Shown here: positions 1 to 9,547 of the stretch, piece by piece
Layout of the letters: each line of letters starts with the position of its first letter
How positions within the stretch are numbered: position 1 is the stretch's first letter
NCBI GenBank assembly: GCA_000473305.1
Contig: CP006772.1
Coordinates: 248,001-312,000 of the forward strand
Direction: 5' to 3'
Source of the DNA: Bacteroidales bacterium CF
Lineage (GTDB): Bacteria > Bacteroidota > Bacteroidia > Bacteroidales > UBA932
Length of the DNA: 64,000 bases
Translations under genes and position numbers: made by a program
The notes under the pieces: generated by a model
Database searches by the model: none
The model's input: only the letters and a program-made list of their open reading frames with translations
Told to the model about the DNA's origin: nothing

Positions 1-1
1 A

Positions 2-781
2 GAAAACGTTGATAAAATTGTGGAGGTTGACCAGTCACCCATTGGAAGAAGTCCCAGAAGCAACCCCGCAACATATACCAATCTCTTTCTTGAGATAAGG
101 AAGCTATTTGCACAGACCCCTGATGCAAAGACCAGAGGTTTCAAGATTGGCCGTTTCTCATTTAATGTAAAGGGGGGGCGTTGTGAAGAGTGCAAGGGTG
201 CAGGACTTCAGGTGATAGAGATGAATTTCCTTCCTGCAGTACATGTTCATTGCAGAGTCTGCAACGGTAAGAGGTACCAGCCTGACACACTTGCTGTCAG
301 ATATAAGGGGCTCTCTATAAACGACGTTCTCGAGATGCCCATCTCACAGGCCGTTGAGTTCTTCGAGCACATACCTTCAATGATACATAAACTCAGGGCA
401 CTGGAGGATGTAGGTCTCGGCTATGTAAGACTTGGTCAGGCATCGACAACCCTCAGCGGCGGAGAGAGCCAGCGTGTGAAGCTTGCGGCAGAACTTTCAA
501 AAAGAGCTACAGGGTCAACAATTTATATTCTCGATGAGCCTACGACAGGTCTTCACTTTGAGGATGTAAGAGTTCTGATGGGCGTTTTGCAGAAGCTTGT
601 CGATCAGGGGAATACAGTGCTTATAATTGAGCATAATCTGGATGTGCTGAGACTTTGCGACTATATATTCGACATGGGCCCGGAGGGTGGACGCAACGGT
701 GGCAGAATAGTTGCACAAGGAACACCTGAAGAGCTGAGTTCAGATTCACACTCAGTCACCGGATCATATATCAATCTATAA
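2..781 (+). CDS. uvrA: Excinuclease ABC subunit A, C-terminal part (UvrA), cut by window start
   Basis: Damage-recognition ATPase of nucleotide excision repair, acting with UvrB and UvrC in the cytoplasm. The reading frame is open from base 2, so the gene begins upstream of the window and only the last 259 codons are seen. Visible landmarks are the second zinc module (CEEC near 182-193 and CRVC near 251-262), the ABC signature LSGGESQR near 452, and the Walker B stretch [10 protein letters not shown] near 526-555. These are the order and spacing of the second ABC half of UvrA. The next gene starts 12 bases after the stop with an AAGGAG-like site between them, so the two may be co-transcribed. 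Identity is certain; the N-terminal half cannot be assessed. Confidence 0.97.
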   Translation, partial: ENVDKIVEVDQSPIGRSPRSNPATYTNLFLEIRKLFAQTPDAKTRGFKIGRFSFNVKGGRCEECKGAGLQVIEMNFLPAVHVHCRVCNGKRYQPDTLAVRYKGLSINDVLEMPISQAVEFFEHIPSMIHKLRALEDVGLGYVRLGQASTTLSGGESQRVKLAAELSKRATGSTIYILDEPTTGLHFEDVRVLMGVLQKLVDQGNTVLIIEHNLDVLRLCDYIFDMGPEGGRNGGRIVAQGTPEELSSDSHSVTGSYINL

Positions 782-793
782 AGGAGAAATATC

Positions 794-2488
794 ATGGTAG
801 AGATCTATTGCGAGAATATCAAGAGGAGCATTCAATGTGAGCCGGGCACAACGCTTAGCCGGCTGCTTAAGCAAACAGGGATAACCGGCAAGTGGCCGTT
901 TTTGGCTGCAATTGTCGACAATCAGCTCAAGGAGCTATCATTTCCCATTTATATGCCGCATCAGGTCAAATTTATAGACTATACAGACCGTGACGGGCAA
1001 CGATGCTACAGCCGTTCACTGATCTTTGTCCTTCAGCGGGCTATTGCAAAGCTCTATCCTCAATACTCCCTTATAGTGGATTACAACATGCAAAACGGCA
1101 TGTACTGCGAATTGAGGGAGCTTGAGCAGGAGGAGGGAGAATCTCCGAAGGTTGTTGCCCTTTCTGAGGATGAGATAGATAAAATAAGAGAGACGATGCA
1201 GGAGCTCATAAATGCCGACCTGCCGTTTACAAGAGAAAAAATACATACCGAAGAGGCAGTAAAACTTTTCCGGGACAATCACAGGGAGGAGAAGGCAGTA
1301 CTTCATGAGTCAAGAGGGAAGTTCTTTACAACAGTATACTATCTTGACGGATATGCTGACCACTTTTACGGCCCTTTGGCAGAGAGCACAGGTGTGCTGA
1401 AAACATTTGTATTCGAGTCATTCAGCCGTGGTTTCCTCTTAAATATCCCGACCATCACATCACCCTACGAAATCAAAAAGAGCCCATATCAATACAAACT
1501 TTTTGATGTCTTCAAAGAGCACTCTGAGTGGTGTTCGATATTAGGTGTCAGAGGTGTCGGTAACCTTAACAATACAATTCTGGACAATAAATCCAGAGAT
1601 ATGATCCAGATTGCCGAAGGGCTTCATGAGCGTAAATATGCAGCAATAGCAGATCAGATTTATCAGAGAAGGGGAGATGTGAAACTGGTTCTTATAGCAG
1701 GACCGTCAAGCAGTGGCAAGACAACCACATCAAAGAGAGTGGCACTTCAGTGTAAGGTTTTGGGATTGAATCCTATAATCATTGAGATGGATAACTATTT
1801 CGTTGACCGTGAAAAGACGCCGAAAGACGAGCACGGCCATTACGATTTTGAAAGCTTCCACGCACTGGATGTCGAGTTTCTCAGCCTTCAGATGAACCAA
1901 CTTTTCAATGGTGAGACAATTTCGCTTCCGAAGTTCAACTTTGCAGAGGGGAAAAGGATTATAAACGGAGACACACTGAAAATGGGGGAGAAGGATATTC
2001 TGATTATGGAGGGGATACATGCCCTGAATCCGTCATTGACAAAGGGGATAAATCCTGATAAATATTTCAGGATATATGCATCGGCTTTGACATCTCTTTC
2101 ATTGGACGAGAACAACAATATCTCAACCTCTGACAACCGTCTCATAAGGAGAATTGTCAGAGACGGAAATTACCGTGGAGTTTCGCCGGAGGAGACTATT
2201 CTCAGATGGCCCAGTGTCAGGAGAGGGGAGATAAGAAATATATTCCCGTATCAGGAAAACGCAGATGTAATGTTCAACTCGGCCCTGATATATGAACTTC
2301 CGGTGCTCAAGTATTATGCGGAGCCACTCCTGAGAAGGATACATCCTAATTCGCCGGCATCGACAGAGAGTATCAGATTGCTCAAGTTCCTATCATATAT
2401 TCAGGAGATGCAGCCATGCGAGATATCGCTGATACCGCCCACTTCCGTTATAAGGGAGTTCATAGGCGGCAGCAGTTTTAAATATTAG
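794..2488 (+). CDS. TGS-domain nucleoside (uridine-type) kinase
   Basis: Predicted cytoplasmic P-loop kinase of the uridine kinase/phosphoribulokinase fold, 564 aa. The first ~60 residues look like a TGS-type ubiquitin-like domain as in threonyl-tRNA synthetase, followed by a threonyl-synthetase-like second additional domain (about residues 60-240). The kinase domain occupies the C-terminal half: Walker A GPSSSGKT at residues 303-310 and the substrate-region motif MDNYFVDR shortly after. This TGS-plus-kinase arrangement is a known family in Bacteroidota and Firmicutes annotated as nucleoside kinase; the true substrate is not fixed by sequence. A purine-rich site AAGGAGAA lies 5-12 bases before the ATG. 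It ends four bases short of the convergent EnvC-like gene. Confidence 0.88.
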   Translation: MVEIYCENIKRSIQCEPGTTLSRLLKQTGITGKWPFLAAIVDNQLKELSFPIYMPHQVKFIDYTDRDGQRCYSRSLIFVLQRAIAKLYPQYSLIVDYNMQNGMYCELRELEQEEGESPKVVALSEDEIDKIRETMQELINADLPFTREKIHTEEAVKLFRDNHREEKAVLHESRGKFFTTVYYLDGYADHFYGPLAESTGVLKTFVFESFSRGFLLNIPTITSPYEIKKSPYQYKLFDVFKEHSEWCSILGVRGVGNLNNTILDNKSRDMIQIAEGLHERKYAAIADQIYQRRGDVKLVLIAGPSSSGKTTTSKRVALQCKVLGLNPIIIEMDNYFVDREKTPKDEHGHYDFESFHALDVEFLSLQMNQLFNGETISLPKFNFAEGKRIINGDTLKMGEKDILIMEGIHALNPSLTKGINPDKYFRIYASALTSLSLDENNNISTSDNRLIRRIVRDGNYRGVSPEETILRWPSVRRGEIRNIFPYQENADVMFNSALIYELPVLKYYAEPLLRRIHPNSPASTESIRLLKFLSYIQEMQPCEISLIPPTSVIREFIGGSSFKY

Positions 2489-2491
2489 TTT

Positions 2492-3664
2492 TTATCTGAT
2501 CCAGTTTTCAGGATTCTGCTTGACTGTTCCTTTCCATAGCTGAAAATGGATAATTGACTCATTGTCTGATACGGTCAAAGAGCCAAGAGCATCTCCTGTC
2601 CTGACCTTCTGGCCACTCTTGACATATATCTTTTCCAGTTTTGTGTAGAATGTGAAATAGTCTCCGTGCTGTACCAGAATACATTGATTATAGCCCGGCA
2701 TCATAAGCACCTGTTTCACCACTCCGTCAAATACACATAATGCATCGGCACCAGCTTCGGTAGATATGTTTACTCCATTGTTGAAAGGAAGCTTGACATT
2801 CTTAAAGACAGGATGATTGTGCTGTCCGAACTGCTCTACAATTGCACCCCTCTTTACAGGCCACGGCAACTTGCCCTTGTTATTACCGAACTCCTCGGAG
2901 AGAGCAATATCAACGGAGGTTGCCTTATAGTCCGGGCGCTCTTTCTCCTTGACGGCAGCTGTAAGAATACGTTCAATCTCCCGGTTCAACTTCTCAACCT
3001 CTCTTCTTTTAACATTGAGTTGCTGAACCATCTCCTTCTCTTTTCTGGAAAGTTGTGAGATAACCTGTTTTGCCTTGCTCTCGTCGGTCGAGAGTCTCTT
3101 CACCTCAAGCTCTTTTTTAGCCTGGTTTGTAAGAGAGTTGTTCTTTATTTTTGCCAGCTGGTATTTCTCCTCAGCAATCCGGAGGCTCTTTCCTCTTATC
3201 TCATCTGCCATCTCCCTGAGAGCAGAGGTATAGTCCTTTATATAACTCCACCTTCTGTATCCCTGCTCTATATTCTTGCTTGCAAGCACATACATCAGCC
3301 AGACCGTCTGGTCCCTGTTCTTATATGCGCTGTAAACCAGTTCAGAATATGATCTCTTGAGAGATTCAAGACTTCTGTCCAGTTCTGCGATCTGCTGCTC
3401 CTTTTTAGAAACCTCATTGTCAATACTCTTAATCTCGTTTTCAATCTCTCTGAGAAGCTTTTTTCTGTTGGAAATCTTTCTCTGAATATAGTTCAGCTCC
3501 TTTGTGTTTGATTGCTTTCTGGTCTTAGTTGCTGCCAGTTGTTTGTCGAGATATGAGATCTCCTCCTCAATCTTCTGCTTTCTCTCTGTCTGTTCACTGA
3601 CATTCTGAGAAAAAATAAGAGTGGAGATAAAAATAGAGAGAATCAGTGCCGCAAATTTTCTCAT
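2492..3664 (-). CDS. EnvC-like murein hydrolase activator, degenerate M23/LytM
   Basis: Exported 390-aa protein: an N-terminal signal peptide (about residues 1-19), a long charged coiled coil (about 20-250) and a C-terminal M23/LytM fold (about 275-388). In active M23 peptidases the first zinc ligands sit in an HxGxD-type motif; here the corresponding stretch reads FNNGVNIS, so both ligands are Asn. The later HGDYFTFYTKL and IHFQLW also depart from the catalytic pattern. This is what is seen in EnvC, which activates amidases and does not cut peptidoglycan itself. The start overlaps the stop of the upstream TPR gene by four bases (ATGA), implying translational coupling. The role in daughter-cell separation is inferred from the family. 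Confidence 0.85.
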   Translation of the reverse strand: MRKFAALILSIFISTLIFSQNVSEQTERKQKIEEEISYLDKQLAATKTRKQSNTKELNYIQRKISNRKKLLREIENEIKSIDNEVSKKEQQIAELDRSLESLKRSYSELVYSAYKNRDQTVWLMYVLASKNIEQGYRRWSYIKDYTSALREMADEIRGKSLRIAEEKYQLAKIKNNSLTNQAKKELEVKRLSTDESKAKQVISQLSRKEKEMVQQLNVKRREVEKLNREIERILTAAVKEKERPDYKATSVDIALSEEFGNNKGKLPWPVKRGAIVEQFGQHNHPVFKNVKLPFNNGVNISTEAGADALCVFDGVVKQVLMMPGYNQCILVQHGDYFTFYTKLEKIYVKSGQKVRTGDALGSLTVSDNESIIHFQLWKGTVKQNPENWIR

Positions 3665-5376
3665 TTTCTTTTACCCTCCTTGATTTGCTTCACCTTCTCC
3701 GCTATTCCGAGCGACGGATCAATCTTATCGGCCTGTTCCCAATATCTGAAAGCAAGATCGTGCTCGTTGAGTTTATAAAGGATTTCTGCATAGTGGTCGA
3801 GAATTGCGGCACTCTCATTCCCTCCGTACACCAGAGCATGCTTTATTATGGCTTTTGCCTCAAGATCTTTCCCCGTCAGATGGAGTATCCACGCAAATGT
3901 GTCAAGGTATGTCGGATTATCCGGCTCTGAATCCACTGTTTTCTTACTCATCTTGTATGCCTTGTCAAGTTGTTTTCCCTCAAGACTGAGGTAATAGGCA
4001 TAGTTGTTCAGCACCGGGTTGTATGTCGGAGCCTTGCTGATGGTTTTCCTGTAATATTTGTATGCATCCTTTCTGTTACCGGCCTGATAGCTAAGGTCTC
4101 CCAGGACAGAGAGAGCCCTGACCTCCATGGCACTATCGCCTTTTGCAATATAGAGCACATTTTTAAATACCGATATCGCCTCGGGAATCATATCCTTCTG
4201 GACGTATGCAAGACCTTTGATCTCAAGAAGTCCGGGGTCATAGGCAAACATCAGCGGATACTTCTCAATATGGGAGATAATCTTATCCCAGTTTTCATTA
4301 AAATATAATAATGAGAGATACTCTCTGTGTGCGGCACGGGATTCTCCGAAATATTCCAGATTTTCCTCTAATGCCTTTGTTGCCTGTTCTACACGCCCTG
4401 TCTGAGCCATATATCGTGCATAAAGATAGGTAGAGCTGCTGTCGCCGGGATGGGCATAGTACATATTGCTCACCAGCGTGTCAACCTGGGGAAGGAATGT
4501 CTCAACAAACCTCTGGTTGGAGATTATCTGTGACAGATAGTCAACCTTCATTTCAGCCGTTACAACCGGATTTGCCATAAGAGGAATCATGCTCCTGAAA
4601 TATGGCCCGAAACGGCTCTTTATCCTGTGAAGCTCAGCCTGTCCGAATATTGCAGGCACATAAGAGGGCTCTATGGATATTGCCTTTGTATAGTACTCCA
4701 TGGCGAGAGAGTCATTCTGGACAGAGGTGTAATAATCTCCAAGAATTGTTGCAGTCCTCGGAGTACCGTTCTCCTTGTCAAAATCAGACAGATATCTGAT
4801 TGCCTCATCTCTTTTGTTCTGAAAAATAAAGAGATTGTATTTCGTCAGGCATGATGCCTCACTTTTGCCTGCATATTTCTCGATATCCTCAAGGACGTCA
4901 AGTGCCTGTTCAAGCTTTTTCTCCTTGACATAGATGTCAATAAGCCCATCATAAAGTTCAACCTGTTGCGGATATTCCTTCCTTAAAGACTCATATATCT
5001 TTATAGCATCCCCTGTCTGTTCCTTATTCATATATAAAGATGCAAGCTGTGTTCTGTACCAGGTATTTCCGGGATCAAGCCTTACAGCTCTCTCCATCAT
5101 CACCAGAGCACTGTCCGGTTTGCTTTTCGATGAATATATGTTGCTCAGATAGTAGTATACTGCGTCATTCCTGCTACCTTTACGGGCAAGAGATGAGAAT
5201 ATTGAGAGAGCTTTATCTGTACTTCCGACATTGTACTCTTTCAATCCTTCCATATAAATACCCTCCTCCCCGGCTATCTTCTCCTGTGCCGAAACAGAGA
5301 ATGTTCCGGATAAAAGAAGGATGACAGACATAGAAAAAGCCCTTGTGATGTGTCTGAAATTTATAACATTGCTCAT
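3661..5376 (-). CDS. Exported tetratricopeptide-repeat protein
   Basis: A 571-aa protein with a clear signal peptide (MSNVINFRHITRAFSMSVIL followed by a hydrophobic run ending in SVSAQ) and TPR-like helical pairs through most of its length, for example the segments around KALSIFSSLARKG, AIKIYESLRKEYPQ and AISVFKNVLYIAKG. It is probably periplasmic and a protein-protein scaffold. The four-base overlap with the EnvC-like gene suggests that the two act together. In many Bacteroidota such a gene lies next to dut and a flippase gene; here those are some 4 kb further along on the same strand, separated by a block on the opposite strand. The function is not defined by sequence. Confidence 0.8.
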   Translation of the reverse strand: MSNVINFRHITRAFSMSVILLLSGTFSVSAQEKIAGEEGIYMEGLKEYNVGSTDKALSIFSSLARKGSRNDAVYYYLSNIYSSKSKPDSALVMMERAVRLDPGNTWYRTQLASLYMNKEQTGDAIKIYESLRKEYPQQVELYDGLIDIYVKEKKLEQALDVLEDIEKYAGKSEASCLTKYNLFIFQNKRDEAIRYLSDFDKENGTPRTATILGDYYTSVQNDSLAMEYYTKAISIEPSYVPAIFGQAELHRIKSRFGPYFRSMIPLMANPVVTAEMKVDYLSQIISNQRFVETFLPQVDTLVSNMYYAHPGDSSSTYLYARYMAQTGRVEQATKALEENLEYFGESRAAHREYLSLLYFNENWDKIISHIEKYPLMFAYDPGLLEIKGLAYVQKDMIPEAISVFKNVLYIAKGDSAMEVRALSVLGDLSYQAGNRKDAYKYYRKTISKAPTYNPVLNNYAYYLSLEGKQLDKAYKMSKKTVDSEPDNPTYLDTFAWILHLTGKDLEAKAIIKHALVYGGNESAAILDHYAEILYKLNEHDLAFRYWEQADKIDPSLGIAEKVKQIKEGKRK

Positions 5377-5403
5377 TTTATAACAAATAATTTGTGTTTA
5401 TTG

Positions 5404-5411
5404 CAAAGATA
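5404..5411 (-). promoter_or_regulatory. Bacteroidota -7 box for the TPR/EnvC operon
   Basis: Read on the minus strand the bases are TATCTTTG, a perfect match to the Bacteroidota -7 consensus TAnnTTTG, 28 bases before the TPR gene start. No equally clear -33 TTTG was found, although AT-rich sequence lies at the right distance. Confidence 0.6.
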
Positions 5412-5480
5412 GTGTTTTAATAAATTTTTATTTGCTGTGCAACGAATTATTACTATTTTGCATCTTATAATTGCAAGTGA

Positions 5481-6032
5481 ATGAACGCCACTTCGAAGGA
5501 TTTTACAGATGAGACAGAGTTGCTTGACGGCTGCTTAAGGCAGGACAGAAAAGCACAAAAAGTCCTCTATGAGAAATACGCGCCCAGGATGCTTACTCTT
5601 TGTACAAGATATGTAGGAAACAAAGAGCGTGCCTGGGATATCCTTCACGATGGGTTTATTACGGTGTTTGACAAGATTGGCAGCTATAACAGCACCGGTT
5701 CATTGGAGGGTTGGATGAGGAGAATATTTGTGAACACAGCCTTAATGTCGTTAAGAAAGGCAGATGTTCTCAAATTTACAGAGGAGCTGGTCGTTGTTGA
5801 GAGAGAGGTTACCAGTGAGCACACAGCTCTGGACAACATCTCGTCAAAAGAGCTGCTCAGGCTGATAGCTACTATGCCTGCCGGGTTCCGGGCTGTCTTC
5901 AATATGTATGTGATTGAGGGATATTCACATCAGGAGATAGCTAAGGAGATGGATATTTCCGAAGGCAGTTCAAGGTCGCAGCTCAGCCGGGCAAGGATCT
6001 GGCTGCAAGAGAGGTTAAAAGAGAGATATTGA
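5481..6032 (+). CDS. ECF-type RNA polymerase sigma factor
   Basis: A 183-aa sigma-70 family factor of the extracytoplasmic function type. Region 2 runs over about residues 25-90 (core-binding helix around YVGNKERAWDILHDGF, then the DNA-contacting SLEGWMRRIFVNTAL). Region 4 is at about 120-180 with the helix-turn-helix EGYSHQEIAKEMDISEGSS. There is no region 1.1 or 3, as usual for ECF factors. The stop overlaps the upstream end of the next reading frame, whose product carries a single inner-membrane helix and is the likely regulator. The intergenic region to the divergent TPR gene is 104 bases and holds promoters for both. Confidence 0.93.
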   Translation: MNATSKDFTDETELLDGCLRQDRKAQKVLYEKYAPRMLTLCTRYVGNKERAWDILHDGFITVFDKIGSYNSTGSLEGWMRRIFVNTALMSLRKADVLKFTEELVVVEREVTSEHTALDNISSKELLRLIATMPAGFRAVFNMYVIEGYSHQEIAKEMDISEGSSRSQLSRARIWLQERLKERY

Positions 6033-6034
6033 TT

Positions 6035-7201
6035 ATGCAGAATATAGATTTTGATAGGAAGGTTAAGGAGATGATGGAATCGCACCATGAGATTCCTCCA
6101 TTTGACTCCTGGGAAAAGATCAGTTCTGCTCTCGACAGGAAAAGAGCAAGAGTGGTCTACTTCAGAAGAGGCATATATGCCGTTTCTGCAGTTGCCGCAT
6201 CGTTGTTGCTTCTCTTATTCATAGGTCGTGACCTGCCTGAACAGACCGGCAAGATGCCTGCTGTTCCTCTCGTTTCAGAAAAGATCATGCCTCAGGCAGA
6301 AAATACTGACAAGAGTAATGAAACAGCTATAAAAGAGTCCGGGTTCCATAAAATAAGGACTATCAAAACAGAAACTCAAAAGATTGCGGAGGCAGTTATC
6401 CCGGCAGAACAGCCTGAACAAGAGGCACAACCTTATAAAACTGAGGATAAACCGGTCAGCAAACCTGTACAGGCAAAGAAACAGCCGGTCGACAACAGTC
6501 AGTATGAAAACTATGATTTTGAACAGGAAAAGGAGCAGAAGAGCTTCAGAGATTGGCTGGGAGAGAGAAAATACAGATATGCACTTTCAACAAACCTCTC
6601 ATCATCACTCTATAAAAAGTCTATAAACCTCATTTCTGTCTCACTTGGTTATCAGATTGACTTCATTCCTTCGAGCCTTAAGGAGTCAGTACAGAGTCAA
6701 TATGTCTCTGACAGGCGTTACGCTATGCCGGTCTCTTTCGGAGCACAGCTCCAGACAGATATCGATAAGAAATTCTCGGTTGGCACAGGATTGATTTATA
6801 CACTTCTGGCCTCAAACTACCAGGAGATATCACAAAGCTACAGCAGAGACATCAATCAGGCACTTCACTATATCGGTGTTCCTTTAAACGGTTACTACAA
6901 TCTCTTTGAGAACAAATCAGTAAAAATTTACGTTACAGCCGGAGCAATGCTCGAGAAGGGTGTAGTAGCATCATACAGGGAGAACACTGACGGAATCAAG
7001 AAGTACTATTCAGAATCTATTCCGGGTGTACAGTTTTCAGCCGGCGGCGGTCTCGGCCTTGAGTGGAAACTCAACAAAGACTTCGGAATCTACATAGATC
7101 CATCAATGACATACTATTTTAAAGGAAAACAACCGTCAAGCATTAGAACGGCTCAACCTTTGCAGTACAGATTCGAGATGGGTATGAGATTTGAAATCTG
7201 A
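6035..7201 (+). CDS. Membrane-anchored protein with N-terminal anti-sigma-like segment and C-terminal outer-membrane-type beta-barrel
   Basis: 388-aa protein translated from ATG at 6035; a TTG at 6029 overlapping the sigma gene stop is an alternative. The first ~40 residues are cytoplasmic in character (PPFDSWEKISSALDRKRAR), followed by one transmembrane helix (about residues 44-64). A polar, Pro/Glu/Lys-rich linker (about 65-170) leads to a C-terminal ~200-residue domain with alternating aromatic/polar strands resembling PorT/OmpA-like barrels and ending in FEMGMRFEI, a typical barrel terminus. Its position directly after an ECF sigma gene suggests that it holds and releases the sigma factor; this is inference. 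Its stop overlaps the start of the glycosyltransferase by one base. Confidence 0.75.
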   Translation: MQNIDFDRKVKEMMESHHEIPPFDSWEKISSALDRKRARVVYFRRGIYAVSAVAASLLLLLFIGRDLPEQTGKMPAVPLVSEKIMPQAENTDKSNETAIKESGFHKIRTIKTETQKIAEAVIPAEQPEQEAQPYKTEDKPVSKPVQAKKQPVDNSQYENYDFEQEKEQKSFRDWLGERKYRYALSTNLSSSLYKKSINLISVSLGYQIDFIPSSLKESVQSQYVSDRRYAMPVSFGAQLQTDIDKKFSVGTGLIYTLLASNYQEISQSYSRDINQALHYIGVPLNGYYNLFENKSVKIYVTAGAMLEKGVVASYRENTDGIKKYYSESIPGVQFSAGGGLGLEWKLNKDFGIYIDPSMTYYFKGKQPSSIRTAQPLQYRFEMGMRFEI

Positions 7202-8238
7202 TGGCGTTATTAGCAATTGTAATACTTAACTGGAATGGAAGGCCTTTCCTTGAACGTTTCCTTCCAATTGTAGAATCCCGGTCTAAGAGGGATGATACTA
7301 TTATTGTGGTAGCCGATAACGGCTCCACGGACTCTTCTGTGGCTTATCTCAAGGAACATCATCCGGAGGTTCGGATTATAGAGTTTGACAAAAATCATGG
7401 TTTTACCGGAGGATACAACAAGGCACTCGCTCAGGTGAATGCCGAGTATTTCCTGTTGTTGAATTCTGATGTCGAGGTAACTGAGGGTTGGCTTGACCCA
7501 TTGTTGGAGCATATGCAGAACAACAGACAAACAGGAATATGCATGCCGAAAATCTGCTCTGCATACAATCACTCCATGTTCGAATATGCAGGAGCCGCCG
7601 GCGGTTTTATAGACTATCTGGGCTACCCTTTCTGCAGAGGCAGGATTTTGTCCAACATCGAGGAGGACAAGGGGCAGTATGATAACAGCATAGAGATATT
7701 CTGGGCTTCCGGAGCCGCAATGATGATAAGATCTTCACTATACAAAGAGCTGGGAGGGCTGGATGAAAGGTTCTTCGCCCACATGGAGGAGATAGATCTT
7801 TGCTGGAGGGCAAAGCTATTGGGAAATCAGGTATGGGTAATACCACAATCAGTAGTCTACCACGTAGGAGGGGGAACGCTGCCCAACAACTCTCCTCACA
7901 AGCTTTACCTCAATTTCAGGAATAACCTGATAATGCTGTACAAGAACTTGCCTCTGTCAAGTATTACTCCGGTCATCGTTACAAGAATGATAATGGACGG
8001 GGCAGCTGCGGCGGTATACCTTTGCCGGTTCCGTTTCAGCTATCTGAAATCTGTATTCAGGGCACATATGGATTTCTGGAAAATACTCCCAACCCTGGAA
8101 AGGAGCAAGGTAAAAGTCAAAGGGGTAAAATCGGGGAGAACAAGAGTGTCGGGAGTCTACAAGGGAAGTATTGTCCTGAAGTTCTTCCTCACGTTAAGAA
8201 AAATCACTTACTTCAGAATAGGAGCAGACATATCATAA
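7201..8238 (+). CDS. Family 2 glycosyltransferase
   Basis: A 345-aa GT-A fold enzyme. The N-terminal segment AIVILNWNG, the nucleotide-binding VADNGSTDSS (about residues 39-48), the metal-binding NSDVE around residue 90-95, and the acidic acceptor-region motif HMEEIDLCWRAKLLG near 195 are hallmarks of the rhamnosyltransferase-like GT2 group. A basic C-terminal segment with weak hydrophobic runs may associate with the membrane. The donor and acceptor sugars cannot be told. The ATG overlaps the previous stop by one base, so it belongs to the sigma/anti-sigma transcript; its end overlaps the convergent murF by six bases. Confidence 0.9.
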   Translation: MALLAIVILNWNGRPFLERFLPIVESRSKRDDTIIVVADNGSTDSSVAYLKEHHPEVRIIEFDKNHGFTGGYNKALAQVNAEYFLLLNSDVEVTEGWLDPLLEHMQNNRQTGICMPKICSAYNHSMFEYAGAAGGFIDYLGYPFCRGRILSNIEEDKGQYDNSIEIFWASGAAMMIRSSLYKELGGLDERFFAHMEEIDLCWRAKLLGNQVWVIPQSVVYHVGGGTLPNNSPHKLYLNFRNNLIMLYKNLPLSSITPVIVTRMIMDGAAAAVYLCRFRFSYLKSVFRAHMDFWKILPTLERSKVKVKGVKSGRTRVSGVYKGSIVLKFFLTLRKITYFRIGADIS

Positions 8239-9537
8239 AGCCTCCACGACCTTCTCGACGCAAGTGCCTCTTGATCCTTTTACAAGGACAGTATGCTCTT
8301 TAAGCGGATTTGAGATCAGATACTCTTTCAGTTCCGCAGAGGTATCAAAGAAGTGAGCTTTTGACACGATGTTGCCAAATGAGCGGGCTGCCTCCCTGTA
8401 CTCTTTTCCTACGAAAAAGAGTATATCGGCATTCATCCCGCTTATGACCTCAAGTATCCCCTTGTGCTCATTCTGAGACTCCTCTCCAAGTTCAAGCATA
8501 TCCCCAAGAACCATGGCAGAGAGCCTCTTCTCCATCACAGCAAAGTTGCTAAGGGCAGCCCGCATACTTGTCGGATTGGCATTATAGGCATCTATTATAA
8601 TCTTGTTGTATCTGCCGGTTACAAGTTGAGACCGGTTATTTGTCGGTACATAATTACTAATTGCCTCATACGAAGCCTTGGTGTCGATAAAGAAGAGCTT
8701 TCCTATAGCCAGGGCTGCCATTACATTATCTGCATTATAAGATCCAACAAGTTGAGTCTCAATCACCTCTCCCGATTCAAGCCGGATTCTCATATAGGGA
8801 TTGTCAGAGGTAACCGGTAAAAGAGAGGCCCCCTCGTATTTCAACCCATAAGGAATACTATTTACCGGCTCTCTCTCTTCAATCATAGAACACAGGTTTT
8901 GATTATCAATGTTATAAATAACTGTACCATCATTATTTTTCAGAAAATCATAGAGTTCGCCCTTAGTCCTGACAACACCTTCAAAAGATCCGAACCCCAG
9001 AAGGTGAGCTTTTCCGACATTTGTAACTATACCATAATCAGGCTCACAGATTGACGCAAGAGCGGCAATCTCTCCCGGAGCACTTGCCCCCATCTCGACA
9101 ACTCCTATCTGTGTATTTTCGTCCATTTTCAGAAGGGTCAGTGGGACTCCTATATGGTTGTTCAGATTTCCCTGGGTAAAGCTTGTACGGTACTCTGTCA
9201 TCAGCACCCTGCTGATAAGCTCTTTGGTGGTTGTCTTCCCGTTTGTTCCGGTGATACCTATTATCGGCAGACCCAGTTCACGCCTGTGATGTCTTGCGAG
9301 CTGCTGGAGTGTCAGAAGAACATCATCCACAAGAATCAACCTCTCATGCGACGGAAGCGAGGAGTCATCGACCACAGCATAAGATGCACCGCTTTCCACT
9401 GCTTTCTGTGCAAATAAATTCCCGTCAAAAGTCTCCCCCTTAAGGGCAAAGAAAAGCGAGCCGGGCAGTATAGCCCTGCTGTCTGTACAAACTCCGCTGC
9501 TTTGCCTGAATATTTGATATAATTGTTCTATGCTCAT
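8233..9537 (-). CDS. murF: UDP-N-acetylmuramoyl-tripeptide--D-alanyl-D-alanine ligase (MurF)
   Basis: Cytoplasmic Mur ligase that adds D-Ala-D-Ala to the UDP-MurNAc-tripeptide in peptidoglycan synthesis; 434 aa from the ATG at 9537. The frame stays open further upstream, but that extension would run into dut and lacks family similarity, so the internal ATG (MSIEQLYQIFRQSSG) is chosen. The N-terminal substrate-recognition domain contains VCTDSRAILPGSLFFALKG. The ATP-binding loop is GITGTNGKTTTKE. A conserved EMGASAPGEI and a C-terminal VLVKGSRG motif complete the family pattern. Only 10 bases separate it from dut, so co-transcription is expected. Confidence 0.95.
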   Translation of the reverse strand: MSIEQLYQIFRQSSGVCTDSRAILPGSLFFALKGETFDGNLFAQKAVESGASYAVVDDSSLPSHERLILVDDVLLTLQQLARHHRRELGLPIIGITGTNGKTTTKELISRVLMTEYRTSFTQGNLNNHIGVPLTLLKMDENTQIGVVEMGASAPGEIAALASICEPDYGIVTNVGKAHLLGFGSFEGVVRTKGELYDFLKNNDGTVIYNIDNQNLCSMIEEREPVNSIPYGLKYEGASLLPVTSDNPYMRIRLESGEVIETQLVGSYNADNVMAALAIGKLFFIDTKASYEAISNYVPTNNRSQLVTGRYNKIIIDAYNANPTSMRAALSNFAVMEKRLSAMVLGDMLELGEESQNEHKGILEVISGMNADILFFVGKEYREAARSFGNIVSKAHFFDTSAELKEYLISNPLKEHTVLVKGSRGTCVEKVVEAL

Positions 9538-9547
9538 TTTCAAAATA

